A program made the translations under genes and the position numbers. A stretch of DNA of 32,769 bases from JAVBQJ01 sp031549115 (GTDB taxonomy: Bacteria; Verrucomicrobiota; Lentisphaeria; Victivallales; Victivallaceae): assembly GCA_031549115.1 (NCBI GenBank), contig JAVBQJ010000089.1, positions 1 through 32,769 of the forward strand, given 5' to 3'. Under the pieces are notes generated by a model, which saw only the letters and a list, made by a program, of their open reading frames with translations, did not search any database and was not told the DNA's origin. Shown one piece after another: positions 24,199-32,285 of the stretch. How positions within the stretch are numbered: position 1 is the first letter of the stretch; each line of letters starts with the position of its first letter.

Positions 24199-24879
24199 TC
24201 AAACGCCGCCGGCGACCGGGAGCGTCAACTCGTAACCGGTGTAGTCCGGGTTCGTCTCCGTCAGCTGCAATTGCATGGCCCCCCGTTCGGCCCAATGGCG
24301 GGCCAGCGGCAATTCCAGCGGCGCATACAGATCCGGATGGGTCGGCGCGGACAGGCCGAACGGCAGGAATGCCAGCTCCGACAACTCCGGCGGCAGCGGA
24401 TGGCCGTAATCGCGAATGACGAGAGACGTGGCGGCGGAACACCAGGAGATTTCCGCGCGCGGCGTCTCCATGCCCCAGGCAATATGATTCCATAAATGCT
24501 GAAAAGCATGCCGGAAAATCACCGGTGCGCATGGAACAGGGGGATCGTTTTCGGTGTCATCTGCCAAGAATATTAGCGCGCCGCCGGTGATTTTTTCGAC
24601 CAACTCCGTCAACTCCGACAGGGGAACCGGCTCGGAGGCGACGGCGGGAGGAACCCACAGAAGTTCCGAGAGGGCTTCAATATAGTGCAACATCCGGTGC
24701 CCGTCCGCATAGATCGCTTCCAGATAGAGCGATTGCTCCTGGGGCAGACCGTCTTCGGAACGCAGGAGGTCGCAAAGGCCGCAAATGGTATTCAACGGAG
24801 TGCGCATGGTGTGATTGAAGTGTGCCAATAAACGCCTGTGGGTTTCCGCAGGGGCGGCGGTGAGACATTCGAAGTTCAT
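24199..24879 (-). CDS. Stand-alone histidine-kinase-like protein with a degenerate ATPase domain
   Basis: The 226-residue protein starts directly with a dimerisation/phosphoacceptor helix: FNHTMRTPLNTICGLCDLL (about 20-38), which keeps the histidine and RTPL of the H-box but has T in place of the usual E. A HATPase-like half follows: an N-box-like FRHAFQHLWNHIAWGM, a G1-like VIRDYGHPLPPE lacking the second glycine of DxGxG, an F-box-like LAFLPFGLS, and a G2 region (PLELPLARHW) without the GLGL glycines. There is no sensor or membrane helix. It may be a phosphotransferase of the ChpT/Spo0B kind or a dead kinase rather than an active one. AGAGG lies 6 nt before the ATG. Its stop is 13 bp from the converging GH2 stop. 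Confidence 0.75.
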   Translation of the reverse strand: MNFECLTAAPAETHRRLLAHFNHTMRTPLNTICGLCDLLRSEDGLPQEQSLYLEAIYADGHRMLHYIEALSELLWVPPAVASEPVPLSELTELVEKITGGALIFLADDTENDPPVPCAPVIFRHAFQHLWNHIAWGMETPRAEISWCSAATSLVIRDYGHPLPPELSELAFLPFGLSAPTHPDLYAPLELPLARHWAERGAMQLQLTETNPDYTGYELTLPVAGGV

Positions 24880-24920
24880 GCCCGGCCTCTGCGGCGGAAG
24901 TGTAGTTTCACTATTTGTTT

Positions 24921-24940
24921 TTCGTAACTTCGTAACTTCG
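24921..24940. repeat. Tandem 8-bp repeat in the kinase-like gene leader
   Basis: TTCGTAAC occurs twice in a row (24921-24936) and is followed by TTCG. It lies in the leader of the minus-strand gene, about 40 bp before its start codon, and could bind a regulator. Confidence 0.5.
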
Positions 24941-25004
24941 AATTTGAACTTGCCGACGCCATTGCGGAATGCCTCATTACCTCAATACTCTTAACCTTGG
25001 ATTT

Positions 25005-25032
25005 ATTATAGCCATCGAGAAACCCCTGTCAA
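25005..25032 (-). promoter_or_regulatory. Consensus promoter of the kinase-like gene
   Basis: On the minus strand TTGACA (25027-25032), 16 bp and TATAAT (25005-25010) match the sigma70 consensus exactly. The start would be near 24998, giving a leader of about 119 nt. Confidence 0.75.
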
Positions 25033-25305
25033 TCCCCGCATTCGCAGAAACCGGCATTTTTTCAGAAAAAAACTTTATTTTTTCTCCATATTCGCTCCGA
25101 TTGGCGGTGCGGCCCGGTTGCTTCCGGGAAAAAAACCGGCATGGCCGGCGCATATGCCGCCTGCCGTTGATGCCGCGGATGGCGATCAAATATCGGTGTC
25201 GGCTGTAATAAATCTGCTGTAGTTGCATCGCGAAGAAAAAAAGGCGACAATCCCTGCATGGCATTGAAAAATTGCAAAAATGAACAAAAAAAATCAAAAA
25301 ACGTC

Positions 25306-25334
25306 TTGAATATGGCAAAAATATGAATTACATT
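25306..25334 (+). promoter_or_regulatory. Probable promoter of lpdA
   Basis: TTGAAT (25306-25311), 17 bp and TACATT (25329-25334) precede lpdA; an AGGAAAGGA ribosome-binding stretch lies at 25364-25372. Confidence 0.55.
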
Positions 25335-25385
25335 ACCCAGTGAACAATTCTGGTATCAGTGTCAGGAAAGGAATGATTGGGTAAA

Positions 25386-26780
25386 ATGGAAAAATTCGAT
25401 GTTTGTGTAATCGGCGCCGGTCCCGGCGGGTATGTGGCGGCGATTCGGGCCGGTCAGCGCGGTTTGAGTGTTGCATTGGTGGAGCGGGCCGAACTCGGAG
25501 GAACTTGTCTCAACATCGGTTGCATTCCCACGAAAACCCTGCTCGCGGGAGCGGATGTATTGAAGACGGCGCGTCATGCCGCCGATTTCGGCGTCGAGAT
25601 CGCCGGTGAAGTGAAATTCGATTGGGCCAAAATGCTGGCGCGCAAGGACGACGTGCTGTCCAAGCTGCGCGGCGGCATCGCCGCGCTGGAAAAAGCGGCC
25701 GGTGTCAAGACCTTCAAAGGCTCGGCGGCGTTTCTGAACAAGAATCAGGTGCTGGTCGCCAATGGCGCGGATGCCGGAACCACCATCGAAGCGAAAAGCT
25801 TCATCATCGCCACCGGTTCGGCGTCGCTGGTCCCCGGATTCATTCCGGAAAGCCCCCGGATCATCACCTCGACGGAGCTGTTGAGCATTCCGAAGGTGCC
25901 GAAGAGCCTGCTGATTCTGGGCGGCGGGGTGATCGGCTGCGAATTCGCCTGCCTGTTTGCGGCGCTGGGTACGGAAGTGACGGTGGTGGAAATGCTGCCG
26001 TCGATCATGCCGCCGGTCGATCGCGAAACCTCGCGGGTGGTGGCGAAGGCGATGGAAAAAGCCGGCGTCAAAATCATGACTGGCGCGCCTTTGGCCGACA
26101 TCAAGGCGTCGGCGCGCGGCGTTTCCGGCATGGTCAACGGCGAAAAGGTTTCGGCGGATTATCTGCTGGTGTCGATCGGGCGCCGCCCGGTGACCGACGG
26201 CCTCAATCTGGCAATGGCCGGCGTCAAGACCACGGAACGCGGCTGGATTCCGGTGGACGCGTCGTGCCGGACCAATGTCCCGACGATTTATGCCATCGGC
26301 GACATCACCGGGACCACGCAGCTGGCGCACTGGGCCAGTGCGATGGCGCTGACCGCGGTCGCCAATATCACCGGCAAGCGCGACACCATTTCCAACGCGC
26401 TGGTGCCGGGGTGTATTTTCACTTCGCCTGAAATCGGCTCGATCGGCCTGACCGAAGAGCAGTGCAAGGAAAAAAATCTGGGCTACAAGGTCGGCAAGTT
26501 CCCGTTTGCGTCGCTGGGCAAAGCGATGGCGATCAACGAAACCGAAGGCTTCGTCAAGATCATCGCCGATGCCGCGACCGACCAGGTGCTCGGCGTCCAT
26601 ATCGTCGGGCCGCATGCGACCGACCTGATTGCGGAAGCCGGGCCGGCGATGAGCCTGGAAATTACCGCGCATGAGTTGGGCAAGGCGATTCACGCCCACC
26701 CGACACTGGGCGAAGCGATGATGGAAGCCGCGCACGCGGTTCATGGTGACTGCGCCCATATTCCGACGCGCCGCCGTTGA
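25386..26780 (+). CDS. lpdA: Dihydrolipoyl dehydrogenase (E3)
   Basis: E3 reoxidises dihydrolipoamide with NAD+ in 2-oxoacid dehydrogenase complexes or the glycine cleavage system. The 464-residue protein has the FAD motif GAGPGGYVAAIRAGQ (about 10-24), the redox disulfide GGTCLNIGCIPTK (C41, C46), the NAD motif LGGGVIGCEFA, the second FAD motif IYAIGDITG, and the C-terminal HAHPTLGEAMMEAA with the catalytic His-Glu pair. Length is normal. ATG 25386 fits the family start; the frame also has a TTG at 25377. No E1 or E2 genes are adjacent, so it stands alone between its own promoter and a strong terminator and may serve several complexes. Confidence 0.96.
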   Translation: MEKFDVCVIGAGPGGYVAAIRAGQRGLSVALVERAELGGTCLNIGCIPTKTLLAGADVLKTARHAADFGVEIAGEVKFDWAKMLARKDDVLSKLRGGIAALEKAAGVKTFKGSAAFLNKNQVLVANGADAGTTIEAKSFIIATGSASLVPGFIPESPRIITSTELLSIPKVPKSLLILGGGVIGCEFACLFAALGTEVTVVEMLPSIMPPVDRETSRVVAKAMEKAGVKIMTGAPLADIKASARGVSGMVNGEKVSADYLLVSIGRRPVTDGLNLAMAGVKTTERGWIPVDASCRTNVPTIYAIGDITGTTQLAHWASAMALTAVANITGKRDTISNALVPGCIFTSPEIGSIGLTEEQCKEKNLGYKVGKFPFASLGKAMAINETEGFVKIIADAATDQVLGVHIVGPHATDLIAEAGPAMSLEITAHELGKAIHAHPTLGEAMMEAAHAVHGDCAHIPTRRR

Positions 26781-26810
26781 TGCCGCGCTGACGATGTGAT
26801 GTGACAGCCT

Positions 26811-26855
26811 CACCGGGGAACGATCGGAATGGATTGTTCCCCGGTGCGTTTTTTT
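26811..26855 (+). terminator. Rho-independent terminator after lpdA
   Basis: CACCGGGGAAC (26811-26821) pairs perfectly with GTTCCCCGGTG (26836-26846) around a 14-nt loop, followed by CG and seven T residues (26849-26855). It closes the lpdA transcript. Confidence 0.93.
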
Positions 26856-26867
26856 GTCGGACCGGCG

Positions 26868-26896
26868 TTGCAATCGGCGTATCTTTGCGGTATAGT
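26868..26896 (+). promoter_or_regulatory. Promoter of the YqfO-like/M50/xseA genes
   Basis: TTGCAA (26868-26873), 17 bp and TATAGT (26891-26896) lie directly after the lpdA terminator and before the gene at 26922. Confidence 0.7.
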
Positions 26897-26921
26897 ATAA
26901 GGTATAAGACGGAGGGCGGGG

Positions 26922-27242
26922 ATGCCGCAGGCGTATAAATTGGAATTTTATGTACCGGAGACGCATGCCGAGGCGGTGAAACAGGCATTGTTCGCCGCCG
27001 GCGGCGGACGTTGGGGCGACTATGCCGAATGCTGCTGGCAAACGACGGGCACCGGGCAATTCCGGCCGTTGCCCGGGAGCGACCCGTTTATCGGCGCGAC
27101 GGGGACTCCGGAACAGGTGACGGAGTTCAAGGTGGAAATGCTGGTGGAAGCCGGAGTGCTTCCCGGCGTGATCGCCGCACTGTTGGCTTCGCACCCTTAT
27201 GAAACACCGGCTTTTTACTATTGGGAAGTGCATTTGCAGTAA
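26922..27242 (+). CDS. Small YqfO/NIF3-insert-type (CutA-like) domain protein
   Basis: The 106-residue protein reads YKLEFYVPETHAEAVKQALF, then GRWGDYAECCWQTTGTGQFRP, DPFIGATGTPEQV and ends ASHPYETPAFYYWEV. These match the CutA-like domain inserted in NIF3/YqfO-type proteins, here standing alone. Such domains form trimers and may bind metal or a small ligand; a defined reaction is not known to me. GGAGGG lies 5 nt before the ATG. Its TAA overlaps the next ATG (TAATG), so it is translationally coupled to the M50 protease gene, perhaps as a cofactor or by chance of operon packing. Confidence 0.85.
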   Translation: MPQAYKLEFYVPETHAEAVKQALFAAGGGRWGDYAECCWQTTGTGQFRPLPGSDPFIGATGTPEQVTEFKVEMLVEAGVLPGVIAALLASHPYETPAFYYWEVHLQ

Positions 27243-27859
27243 TGGATAACTTGTTCATCAATACGCTGTTTACGGACCAGACCTATTTTTTTACCGTGGT
27301 GCTGGTGGTGGTTTTTTCGATCTGCTGCCATGAGTTCATGCATGCCGCGGCGGCATTGTGGTGCGGCGACGATACGGCGGCGCGTTCGGGGCATTTGACC
27401 TTCAATCCATTCAAGCAGATGGGGCTCATATCGTTGATTTTCTTGCTGGTGGCGGGAATTTCGTGGGGAGCGGTGCCGGTGAATCCGGCCAACTTCCGCC
27501 GCCGCTGGGACGCGGTGCTGGTATCGCTGGCGGGACCGGCGACCAATTTGCTGCTGTTTGTGGTCTTTCTGGGGCTGTTTGTCGTCGCCAAGCGCTTTGA
27601 ATGGGTGCCGCTGGCCGGCTTTTTTTTCGGGGTGGGAGCGGTTCTGAATATGGTGCTGTTCCTGCTGAACATGTTGCCGATACCGCCCCTGGACGGCTTC
27701 GCGGTGATTCAGGGGTTCTTTCCGGGTCTCTTGAAGGGGGACGCCGAATGGGTCAAGGGGGCGTTTCTGGCGCTGGGGGTGCTGGTTTTCCTGTATATTG
27801 AATATCTGTTTGCCGCGGCCGTCTGGATATTGCGTTGGATTGTGGAGTGGATATTGTGA
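27242..27859 (+). CDS. M50-family site-2-type zinc metalloprotease
   Basis: The 205-residue membrane protein has HEFMH (HExxH, in helix one at about 29-33) and NMLPIPPLDGF near residues 140-150, the NxxPxxxLDG motif whose aspartate is the third zinc ligand. About five to six membrane helices are seen. Such compact proteases without PDZ or CBS domains (M50B, Rip/YwhC-like) cut proteins within the membrane. Possible clients include anti-sigma factors; an ECF pair is in this window, but a link is only a guess. The start is the ATG overlapping the previous stop; a further in-frame start at 27221 would lie inside the upstream gene. Confidence 0.9.
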   Translation: MDNLFINTLFTDQTYFFTVVLVVVFSICCHEFMHAAAALWCGDDTAARSGHLTFNPFKQMGLISLIFLLVAGISWGAVPVNPANFRRRWDAVLVSLAGPATNLLLFVVFLGLFVVAKRFEWVPLAGFFFGVGAVLNMVLFLLNMLPIPPLDGFAVIQGFFPGLLKGDAEWVKGAFLALGVLVFLYIEYLFAAAVWILRWIVEWIL

Positions 27860-29052
27860 ACGAAGAGCCGGTCTGGAGTGTCAGCGAGGTCAATCAGGCG
27901 GTCCGGGACATGGTGGAAAACAGCCTGATGCCGTTCTGGCTCGGCGCCGAGGTCGGCACGATGAATATCTATGCCTCGGGCCACGTCTATCTGACCTTGA
28001 AAGACGCGCGCTGCCAGCTCCGGGCGGTGTATTTCAACGGCGCCCGGGAGGTCCGGGCGATGAAGCTGCAGCAGGGGGACAGAATCGAGGCCCACGGCAA
28101 GCTGTCGGTGTACGAGGTGCGCGGCGAATACCAGTTCACGATCCGGCAGATGCGCCCCGTCGGGCTGGGGGATCTGCAGCGGCGCTTCGAGTTGCTGAAA
28201 AACAAACTCAATGAAGAGGGCTTGTTTGCGCCGGAACGAAAGAAACCGATTCCGTTGCTGCCGTCTCGTATCGGGGTGGTGACGTCGCCGGAGGGGGCGG
28301 CGATCCGCGACTTTCTGCAGATTCTGGAACGCCGTTTCCCGAATGTGCAAATTCGGATTTATCCGTCGCCGGTGCAAGGGGAGGGGGCGGCGCGCCAGTT
28401 GGCGGCCGGAGTGGAGTTTTTCAACCGGACCGGCGGTGTCGATGTGATCGTGGTGACCCGCGGCGGCGGCAGCATGGAAGATCTGTGGCCGTTCAACGAA
28501 GAAATCCTGGCCCGGGCGATTGCCGCCTGCCGCATCCCGGTGATCAGCGCGGTCGGACATGAAATCGATTATACCATCGCCGATTTCGTCGCGGATTTGC
28601 GGGTGCCGACGCCGTCGGCCGCGGCGGAGCTGGTGATCGGCAACCGGGAGGAGTTGACCGGGCGGCTGGAGCGGTCGGAAAAAAACCTGCTCCGGATCTT
28701 GCGCGAGCGCCACCGGGAAGCGCGGCACCGGCTGGAGCTGGCGGCATCGAGTTATGTATTCCGGGAGCCGGCGCATCTGTTGCGCACCTACCAGCAGCGT
28801 ATGGACGAGCTGGAGTGGCGCGGCCGGCAGCTGCTGGAGCGGCGCAGCCGCGATGCGGCCGGAAAATTCGAAACCTTGCATGCCCGACTGCAGGCGCTGA
28901 ATCCGAAAGCGGTGCTGGCGCGCGGTTTCGCGCTGCTGCTGGATCCGGCGACCGGCAAACCGGTGACGTCGGTATTGCAGGCGATCCCCGGCGAAAAGCT
29001 GAATGCGCAGTTGGCCGACGGCATGGTGCCGGTGACGGTCGATCTGTCGTAA
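27856..29052 (+). CDS. xseA: Exodeoxyribonuclease VII large subunit
   Basis: XseA with the small subunit XseB degrades single-stranded DNA into oligonucleotides. The 398-residue protein has the N-terminal OB fold (FWLGAEVGTMNIYASGHVYLTL to about residue 95) and the catalytic core with LLPSRIGVVTSPEGAAIRDF, DVIVVTRGGGSMEDLWPFNEE, ISAVGHEIDYTIADFVADLR and VPTPSAAAELV. A coiled-coil tail and the ending ARGFALLLDPATGKPV follow. The likely start is GTG 27856, overlapping the protease stop as GTGA, with GGAG 9 nt upstream; a TTG at 27835 is in frame. No xseB gene lies nearby. Its stop is 1 bp from the converging ispF stop. Confidence 0.95.
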   Translation: MNEEPVWSVSEVNQAVRDMVENSLMPFWLGAEVGTMNIYASGHVYLTLKDARCQLRAVYFNGAREVRAMKLQQGDRIEAHGKLSVYEVRGEYQFTIRQMRPVGLGDLQRRFELLKNKLNEEGLFAPERKKPIPLLPSRIGVVTSPEGAAIRDFLQILERRFPNVQIRIYPSPVQGEGAARQLAAGVEFFNRTGGVDVIVVTRGGGSMEDLWPFNEEILARAIAACRIPVISAVGHEIDYTIADFVADLRVPTPSAAAELVIGNREELTGRLERSEKNLLRILRERHREARHRLELAASSYVFREPAHLLRTYQQRMDELEWRGRQLLERRSRDAAGKFETLHARLQALNPKAVLARGFALLLDPATGKPVTSVLQAIPGEKLNAQLADGMVPVTVDLS

Positions 29053-29053
29053 A

Positions 29054-29533
29054 CTATAAAACCTGCTGCAGCAATACCACGGCGCTGGCGGCGATGCCCT
29101 CTTCGCGGCCGGCAAAGCCCAATTGTTCGGTGGTGGTGGCTTTGACGGAAATGCGGTCCAACGGCACGTGAAATGCTTCGGCCAGCCGCAGCCGCATTGC
29201 CGGGAGCCGGCTGGCCAGTTTCGGCTTCTGCGCGACGATGGTGATGTCGAGATTGCCCAGCGCCCACCCCTGAAATGCCGGCGAATCGAGGATTTTATCC
29301 AACAACTTCATACTGTCGGAATCGGCGTATTCGGGGTCATGGTCGGGAAACCATTGTCCGATATCGCCCTGCGCCAGCGCGCCCAGCAGCGCATCCATCA
29401 GCGCGTGGACGGCGACATCGGCGTCGCTGTGGCCCAACAGTCCGGTCGCGTGGTTGAGCTCCACGCCGCACAAGATCAACTTCCGCCCCGGTACCAGCCG
29501 GTGCACATCGTAACCATAACCGATTCGAAACAT
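29054..29533 (-). CDS. ispF: 2-C-methyl-D-erythritol 2,4-cyclodiphosphate synthase
   Basis: IspF closes the cyclic diphosphate in the MEP isoprenoid pathway. The 159-residue length is typical. Zinc ligands and active-site residues are visible: YGYDVHRL (D9, H11), LGHSDADVAVHALMDALLGA (H42 side), GDIGQWFPDHDPEY, and the C-terminal VKATTTEQLGFAGREEGIAA. It is not fused to IspD and stands alone on this strand, convergent with xseA. The upstream GGGGG lies about 11 nt before the ATG. Together with dxs this shows the organism uses the MEP route. Confidence 0.97.
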   Translation of the reverse strand: MFRIGYGYDVHRLVPGRKLILCGVELNHATGLLGHSDADVAVHALMDALLGALAQGDIGQWFPDHDPEYADSDSMKLLDKILDSPAFQGWALGNLDITIVAQKPKLASRLPAMRLRLAEAFHVPLDRISVKATTTEQLGFAGREEGIAASAVVLLQQVL

Positions 29534-29559
29534 AATACGCTTAACCCCCTGCTTCCTGC

Positions 29560-29587
29560 TTGAAAAAAACAGATTTGCTGTTACAGT
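29560..29587 (+). promoter_or_regulatory. Probable promoter of the dut operon
   Basis: TTGAAA (29560-29565), 16 bp and TACAGT (29582-29587) predict transcription starting about 40 nt before dut. Confidence 0.6.
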
Positions 29588-29634
29588 AAATCAAAAGATG
29601 AAAAAAAGCAAATAGTACTGGAGCCTTTTATTTC

Positions 29635-30081
29635 ATGAAAACAAAGACGGTGGTGAGAATCAAGATGCTTTCGGGGTGCGGCGACCTGTTCCCGGCGAAG
29701 GCGCATCACGACGATGCGGCCAGCGATCTGCGCAGCCGGGTCGATATCGTTTTGCCGGTGGGACAGAGCACACTGGTTCCGGCGGGGTTTCAACTGGAAC
29801 TGCCGGTCGGATTCGAGGCGCAGGTGCGTCCCCGCAGCGGGCTGGCGTTGAAGCATAACCTGACCTTGACCAATTCTCCCGGCACGATCGACGCCGGCTA
29901 TCGCGGGGAGGTCGGCGTCATCATGTTCAATCACGGCCCCGGAGAATTTGCCATTGCCCGCGGCGACCGGATTGCGCAAATGGTGATTGCCGAATTGCCG
30001 GAGGTGGAGTTGGCGGCGGTGGATGAGCTGGCCGAGAGCGGGCGCGGTGCCGGCGGATTCGGTTCCACAGGCAAAAAATAA
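29635..30081 (+). CDS. dut: dUTP diphosphatase
   Basis: dUTPase hydrolyses dUTP to dUMP and diphosphate, keeping uracil out of DNA and supplying dUMP for dTMP. The 148-residue protein shows the five trimeric dUTPase motifs: DDAASDLRS, RPRSGLALKHNLTL, NSPGTIDAGYRGEV, GDRIAQMVI, and the flexible C-terminal RGAGGFGSTG. Length is normal. GGAG lies 12 nt before the ATG. The next gene starts 28 bp after its stop, so the two share a transcript. Confidence 0.97.
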   Translation: MKTKTVVRIKMLSGCGDLFPAKAHHDDAASDLRSRVDIVLPVGQSTLVPAGFQLELPVGFEAQVRPRSGLALKHNLTLTNSPGTIDAGYRGEVGVIMFNHGPGEFAIARGDRIAQMVIAELPEVELAAVDELAESGRGAGGFGSTGKK

Positions 30082-30109
30082 CCGCGTTCCGGCGGCACTT
30101 GAGGGTGGG

Positions 30110-31747
30110 ATGGCCGATACGATCAAAAATTTCATGTGGGGCTACCAGCGTCATTTTCGCCTGACCATGTCGCTGTCGGCGGAGAAATTGTTCCACCTGA
30201 TCGATCCTGCGCTTTCGCCGGGAATTTTTCTGGTCGGCTGCCGCACGGCCGATTCCGCCGGGACGGCGGTGGCGGTGGAGCCGGAGAGCAATTTCTGGTT
30301 GAGCGCCGAAGAGTTGGAAATCCGCTGGCCCGAAGCCCGGCCCGGGCCGCTGGCGCCGGTGACCGATGCCGCCTCCGAGGGCGCCGATATCCGCAAATGG
30401 CGGCGTTCGATGCGCCAAACCGTCAAGGAGTTGATCGATACGTCGAAGAATTTTCCCGCCGGCCGGCGTTATTTTGTGGCGACTCCGGTTGAAGTCGGCC
30501 ATTACTGGGTAGCGGCGGTGCTCGGATTGGATGCCGCCGCGCTGAAGACCTACGGCTACGGGGTGGCGGAGGAAAACACGGTACTGACGCACGACGGGCG
30601 GCTGGAATTTCTGCTGCAGGCGATGATCGAAATCTTTCTCAGCCGCGCGGTGTCGGAGCTGGGGCAGCCGGATCCGTTCGGAAACATTTTGCCTGGCAGC
30701 GAACTGTTGCGCACGGCGGCGTCGCAGCTGGTGGATTCGCTGGTATTCAATGCGACCGGTCAATACGAAAGCAACGGTTTTTACGAACACTGCGTGCGAC
30801 TGTCGAGTGCCTTTTACGAGCGGACCGAAGCCGCCGGTACGATGGTGGTGGCCGACCGCGATGACAAAAACATCAATTTCGAGGTCCGCTTCGGGGATCC
30901 GCCGCATCTGTCCGATATCCGGAAAGCGCGAAAGCTGCTGCAAACCGCCAACGACTTCGATTTGCATACCGACGGCGCGAATATTTATGGCCTGTTGCGG
31001 CGCAGCCGTTCGAAATCGCGGCTGAAGGTGAATTTCCTCGGACATCGCCAGTGGCAGATCGTGCGGGGAGGGCGGGTATTGCTCGAGGTCAAGTACGACG
31101 AACCCGGATTGCCCCGCCCGCCTTACAATAAAGAGCAGTTGGCGGCGGCATTGCTGCGGTCGTTTCCCACGCTGCGCCCGCCGCAGACCGAAAACCTGCT
31201 GCGGTTGATCGACGGATTGGCCACGGCGCGACACGGTGCGATGCTGGTGATTTCCGAGGGAGCAGCCCGCGAGGCCAAACGGCTGCGTTTTCAGGCGACG
31301 CCGATTGTGCGAAAGAAATTGGCGTCGGCGCTGCTGGAGAACCTGAGCACGATCGACGGCGCGGTGCTGGTGAATCCGCGCGGCATCGCCTTCGCCATCG
31401 GTGTGATTCTGGACGGTGTGGCCACCAGCAACGGCAATACCGCTCGCGGCGCCCGCTACAATTCAGCCATCCGCTATCAGGAATACCTGCGTACCGAATA
31501 CAAACTTGCCAGTTTCATCGTCGTGGTTTCCGATGATGGTGACACCAGCTTCCTGCCGAATTTCAATGTCGCGACGCCGGAAAGAGTGATCGCGCCCGAG
31601 CAATTGTATGAGGAAATCGCCGACCTGACCCGGTACGGCAAATCGTTGTTCGCCCGGCACGACAGCGACATGATCAAGGTTCTGTTCGAACCGTTGCGGC
31701 CGGAACGTGATATCGACATTGAACAAATGAGGCCGGGCCGTGAGTGA
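30110..31747 (+). CDS. DisA_N/DAC-domain protein with an altered active-site motif
   Basis: The 545-residue protein has a C-terminal DAC-like domain at about 366-475: HGAMLVISEG, DGAVLVNPRGIAFAIGVILDG (DGA at 416-418) and NTARGARYNSA (444-453). In diadenylate cyclases the second motif reads GTRHR; here it is GARYN, so the first arginine is kept (R449) but the histidine and second arginine are lost. That predicts loss of c-di-AMP synthesis, leaving possible nucleotide sensing, as proposed for DACNV-type sensor domains. The N-terminal 350 residues hold no domain I can name (RYFVATPVEVGHYWVAAVLG is notable). There is no signal or membrane helix. ATG 30110 has GAGGG upstream. cobO overlaps its end by 8 bp. 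Confidence 0.82.
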   Translation: MADTIKNFMWGYQRHFRLTMSLSAEKLFHLIDPALSPGIFLVGCRTADSAGTAVAVEPESNFWLSAEELEIRWPEARPGPLAPVTDAASEGADIRKWRRSMRQTVKELIDTSKNFPAGRRYFVATPVEVGHYWVAAVLGLDAAALKTYGYGVAEENTVLTHDGRLEFLLQAMIEIFLSRAVSELGQPDPFGNILPGSELLRTAASQLVDSLVFNATGQYESNGFYEHCVRLSSAFYERTEAAGTMVVADRDDKNINFEVRFGDPPHLSDIRKARKLLQTANDFDLHTDGANIYGLLRRSRSKSRLKVNFLGHRQWQIVRGGRVLLEVKYDEPGLPRPPYNKEQLAAALLRSFPTLRPPQTENLLRLIDGLATARHGAMLVISEGAAREAKRLRFQATPIVRKKLASALLENLSTIDGAVLVNPRGIAFAIGVILDGVATSNGNTARGARYNSAIRYQEYLRTEYKLASFIVVVSDDGDTSFLPNFNVATPERVIAPEQLYEEIADLTRYGKSLFARHDSDMIKVLFEPLRPERDIDIEQMRPGRE

Positions 31748-32267
31748 CGGATTGCTGTATACCATCACCGGAGACGGCAAAGGCAAAACCTCGAGCGCGC
31801 TCGGCATGGTGATCCGGACGCTCGGTTGGGGCGGCCGGGCGGCGGTGTTGCAATTCGTCAAAGACAAGCGCGAGACCGGGGAAAAACATTTTTTTCACGA
31901 CCTTGCCTGCGAACAACTGATATTTGAACAGTGCGGCGGCGGTTTGAGCTGGACGCAGGCGGATCATGCCGGCCTGGCGCAGGCGGGGTGGTTGCGCGCC
32001 GAACTGTTTCTCCGGGGCGATGATCCGGAGCACACGGTCGATCTGCTGGTGCTGGACGAACTCAACGTTGCGTTGGATTTTCACTGGCTCGACCTGACGG
32101 CGGTTGCGGCGGCGCTGGCAAACCGCCGCGCCGGCCTGAACGTCGTGGTGACCGGGCGCCACGCTCCCGAGCCGATTATCGCCATCAGCGACCTGGTTTC
32201 CGAAGTTGTCAATATCAAGCATCCGTTCGAGCGGGGGATTCCCGCCCGGCAGGGACTTGACTGGTAG
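31740..32267 (+). CDS. cobO: Cob(I)yrinic acid a,c-diamide adenosyltransferase
   Basis: CobO/BtuR attaches the 5'-deoxyadenosyl group of ATP to cob(I)alamin or its precursors. The 175-residue protein has the P-loop TGDGKGKTSSALG (about 10-22), RAAVLQFVKD, DLLVLDELNVALDF (Walker-B-like) and VVVTGRHAPEPIIAISDLVSEV, all typical of the BtuR family. The start is GTG 31740, overlapping the DAC gene by 8 bp. It is the only B12 gene in the window, so the cell may salvage corrinoids or make them elsewhere. Confidence 0.94.
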   Translation: MSDGLLYTITGDGKGKTSSALGMVIRTLGWGGRAAVLQFVKDKRETGEKHFFHDLACEQLIFEQCGGGLSWTQADHAGLAQAGWLRAELFLRGDDPEHTVDLLVLDELNVALDFHWLDLTAVAAALANRRAGLNVVVTGRHAPEPIIAISDLVSEVVNIKHPFERGIPARQGLDW

Positions 32268-32285
32268 AGTATAAGGAGAAACATC

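Larger units (their letters stand above)
24880..25385. other. 506-bp divergent intergenic region
   Basis: This gap between the kinase-like gene and lpdA holds promoters in both directions, a tandem TTCGTAAC pair (24921-24936) followed by TTCG, and many A/T homopolymer runs (for example 25060-25085 and 25280-25300) that should bend DNA. A CCCGG-N6-CCGGG hairpin lies near 25110-25126. I see no convincing gene, tRNA or known riboswitch. The short open frame on the plus strand at 24969-25208 has no ribosome-binding site or recognisable features. Confidence 0.6.

Noticed and set aside
24969..25208. 79-residue open frame in the kinase-lpdA gap
   Set aside because: No ribosome-binding site, no domain, crosses the opposing promoter and A/T tracts.
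25362..27233. 623-residue minus-strand frame over lpdA
   Set aside because: Shadow of lpdA, which has all E3 motifs; it also runs through the lpdA terminator.
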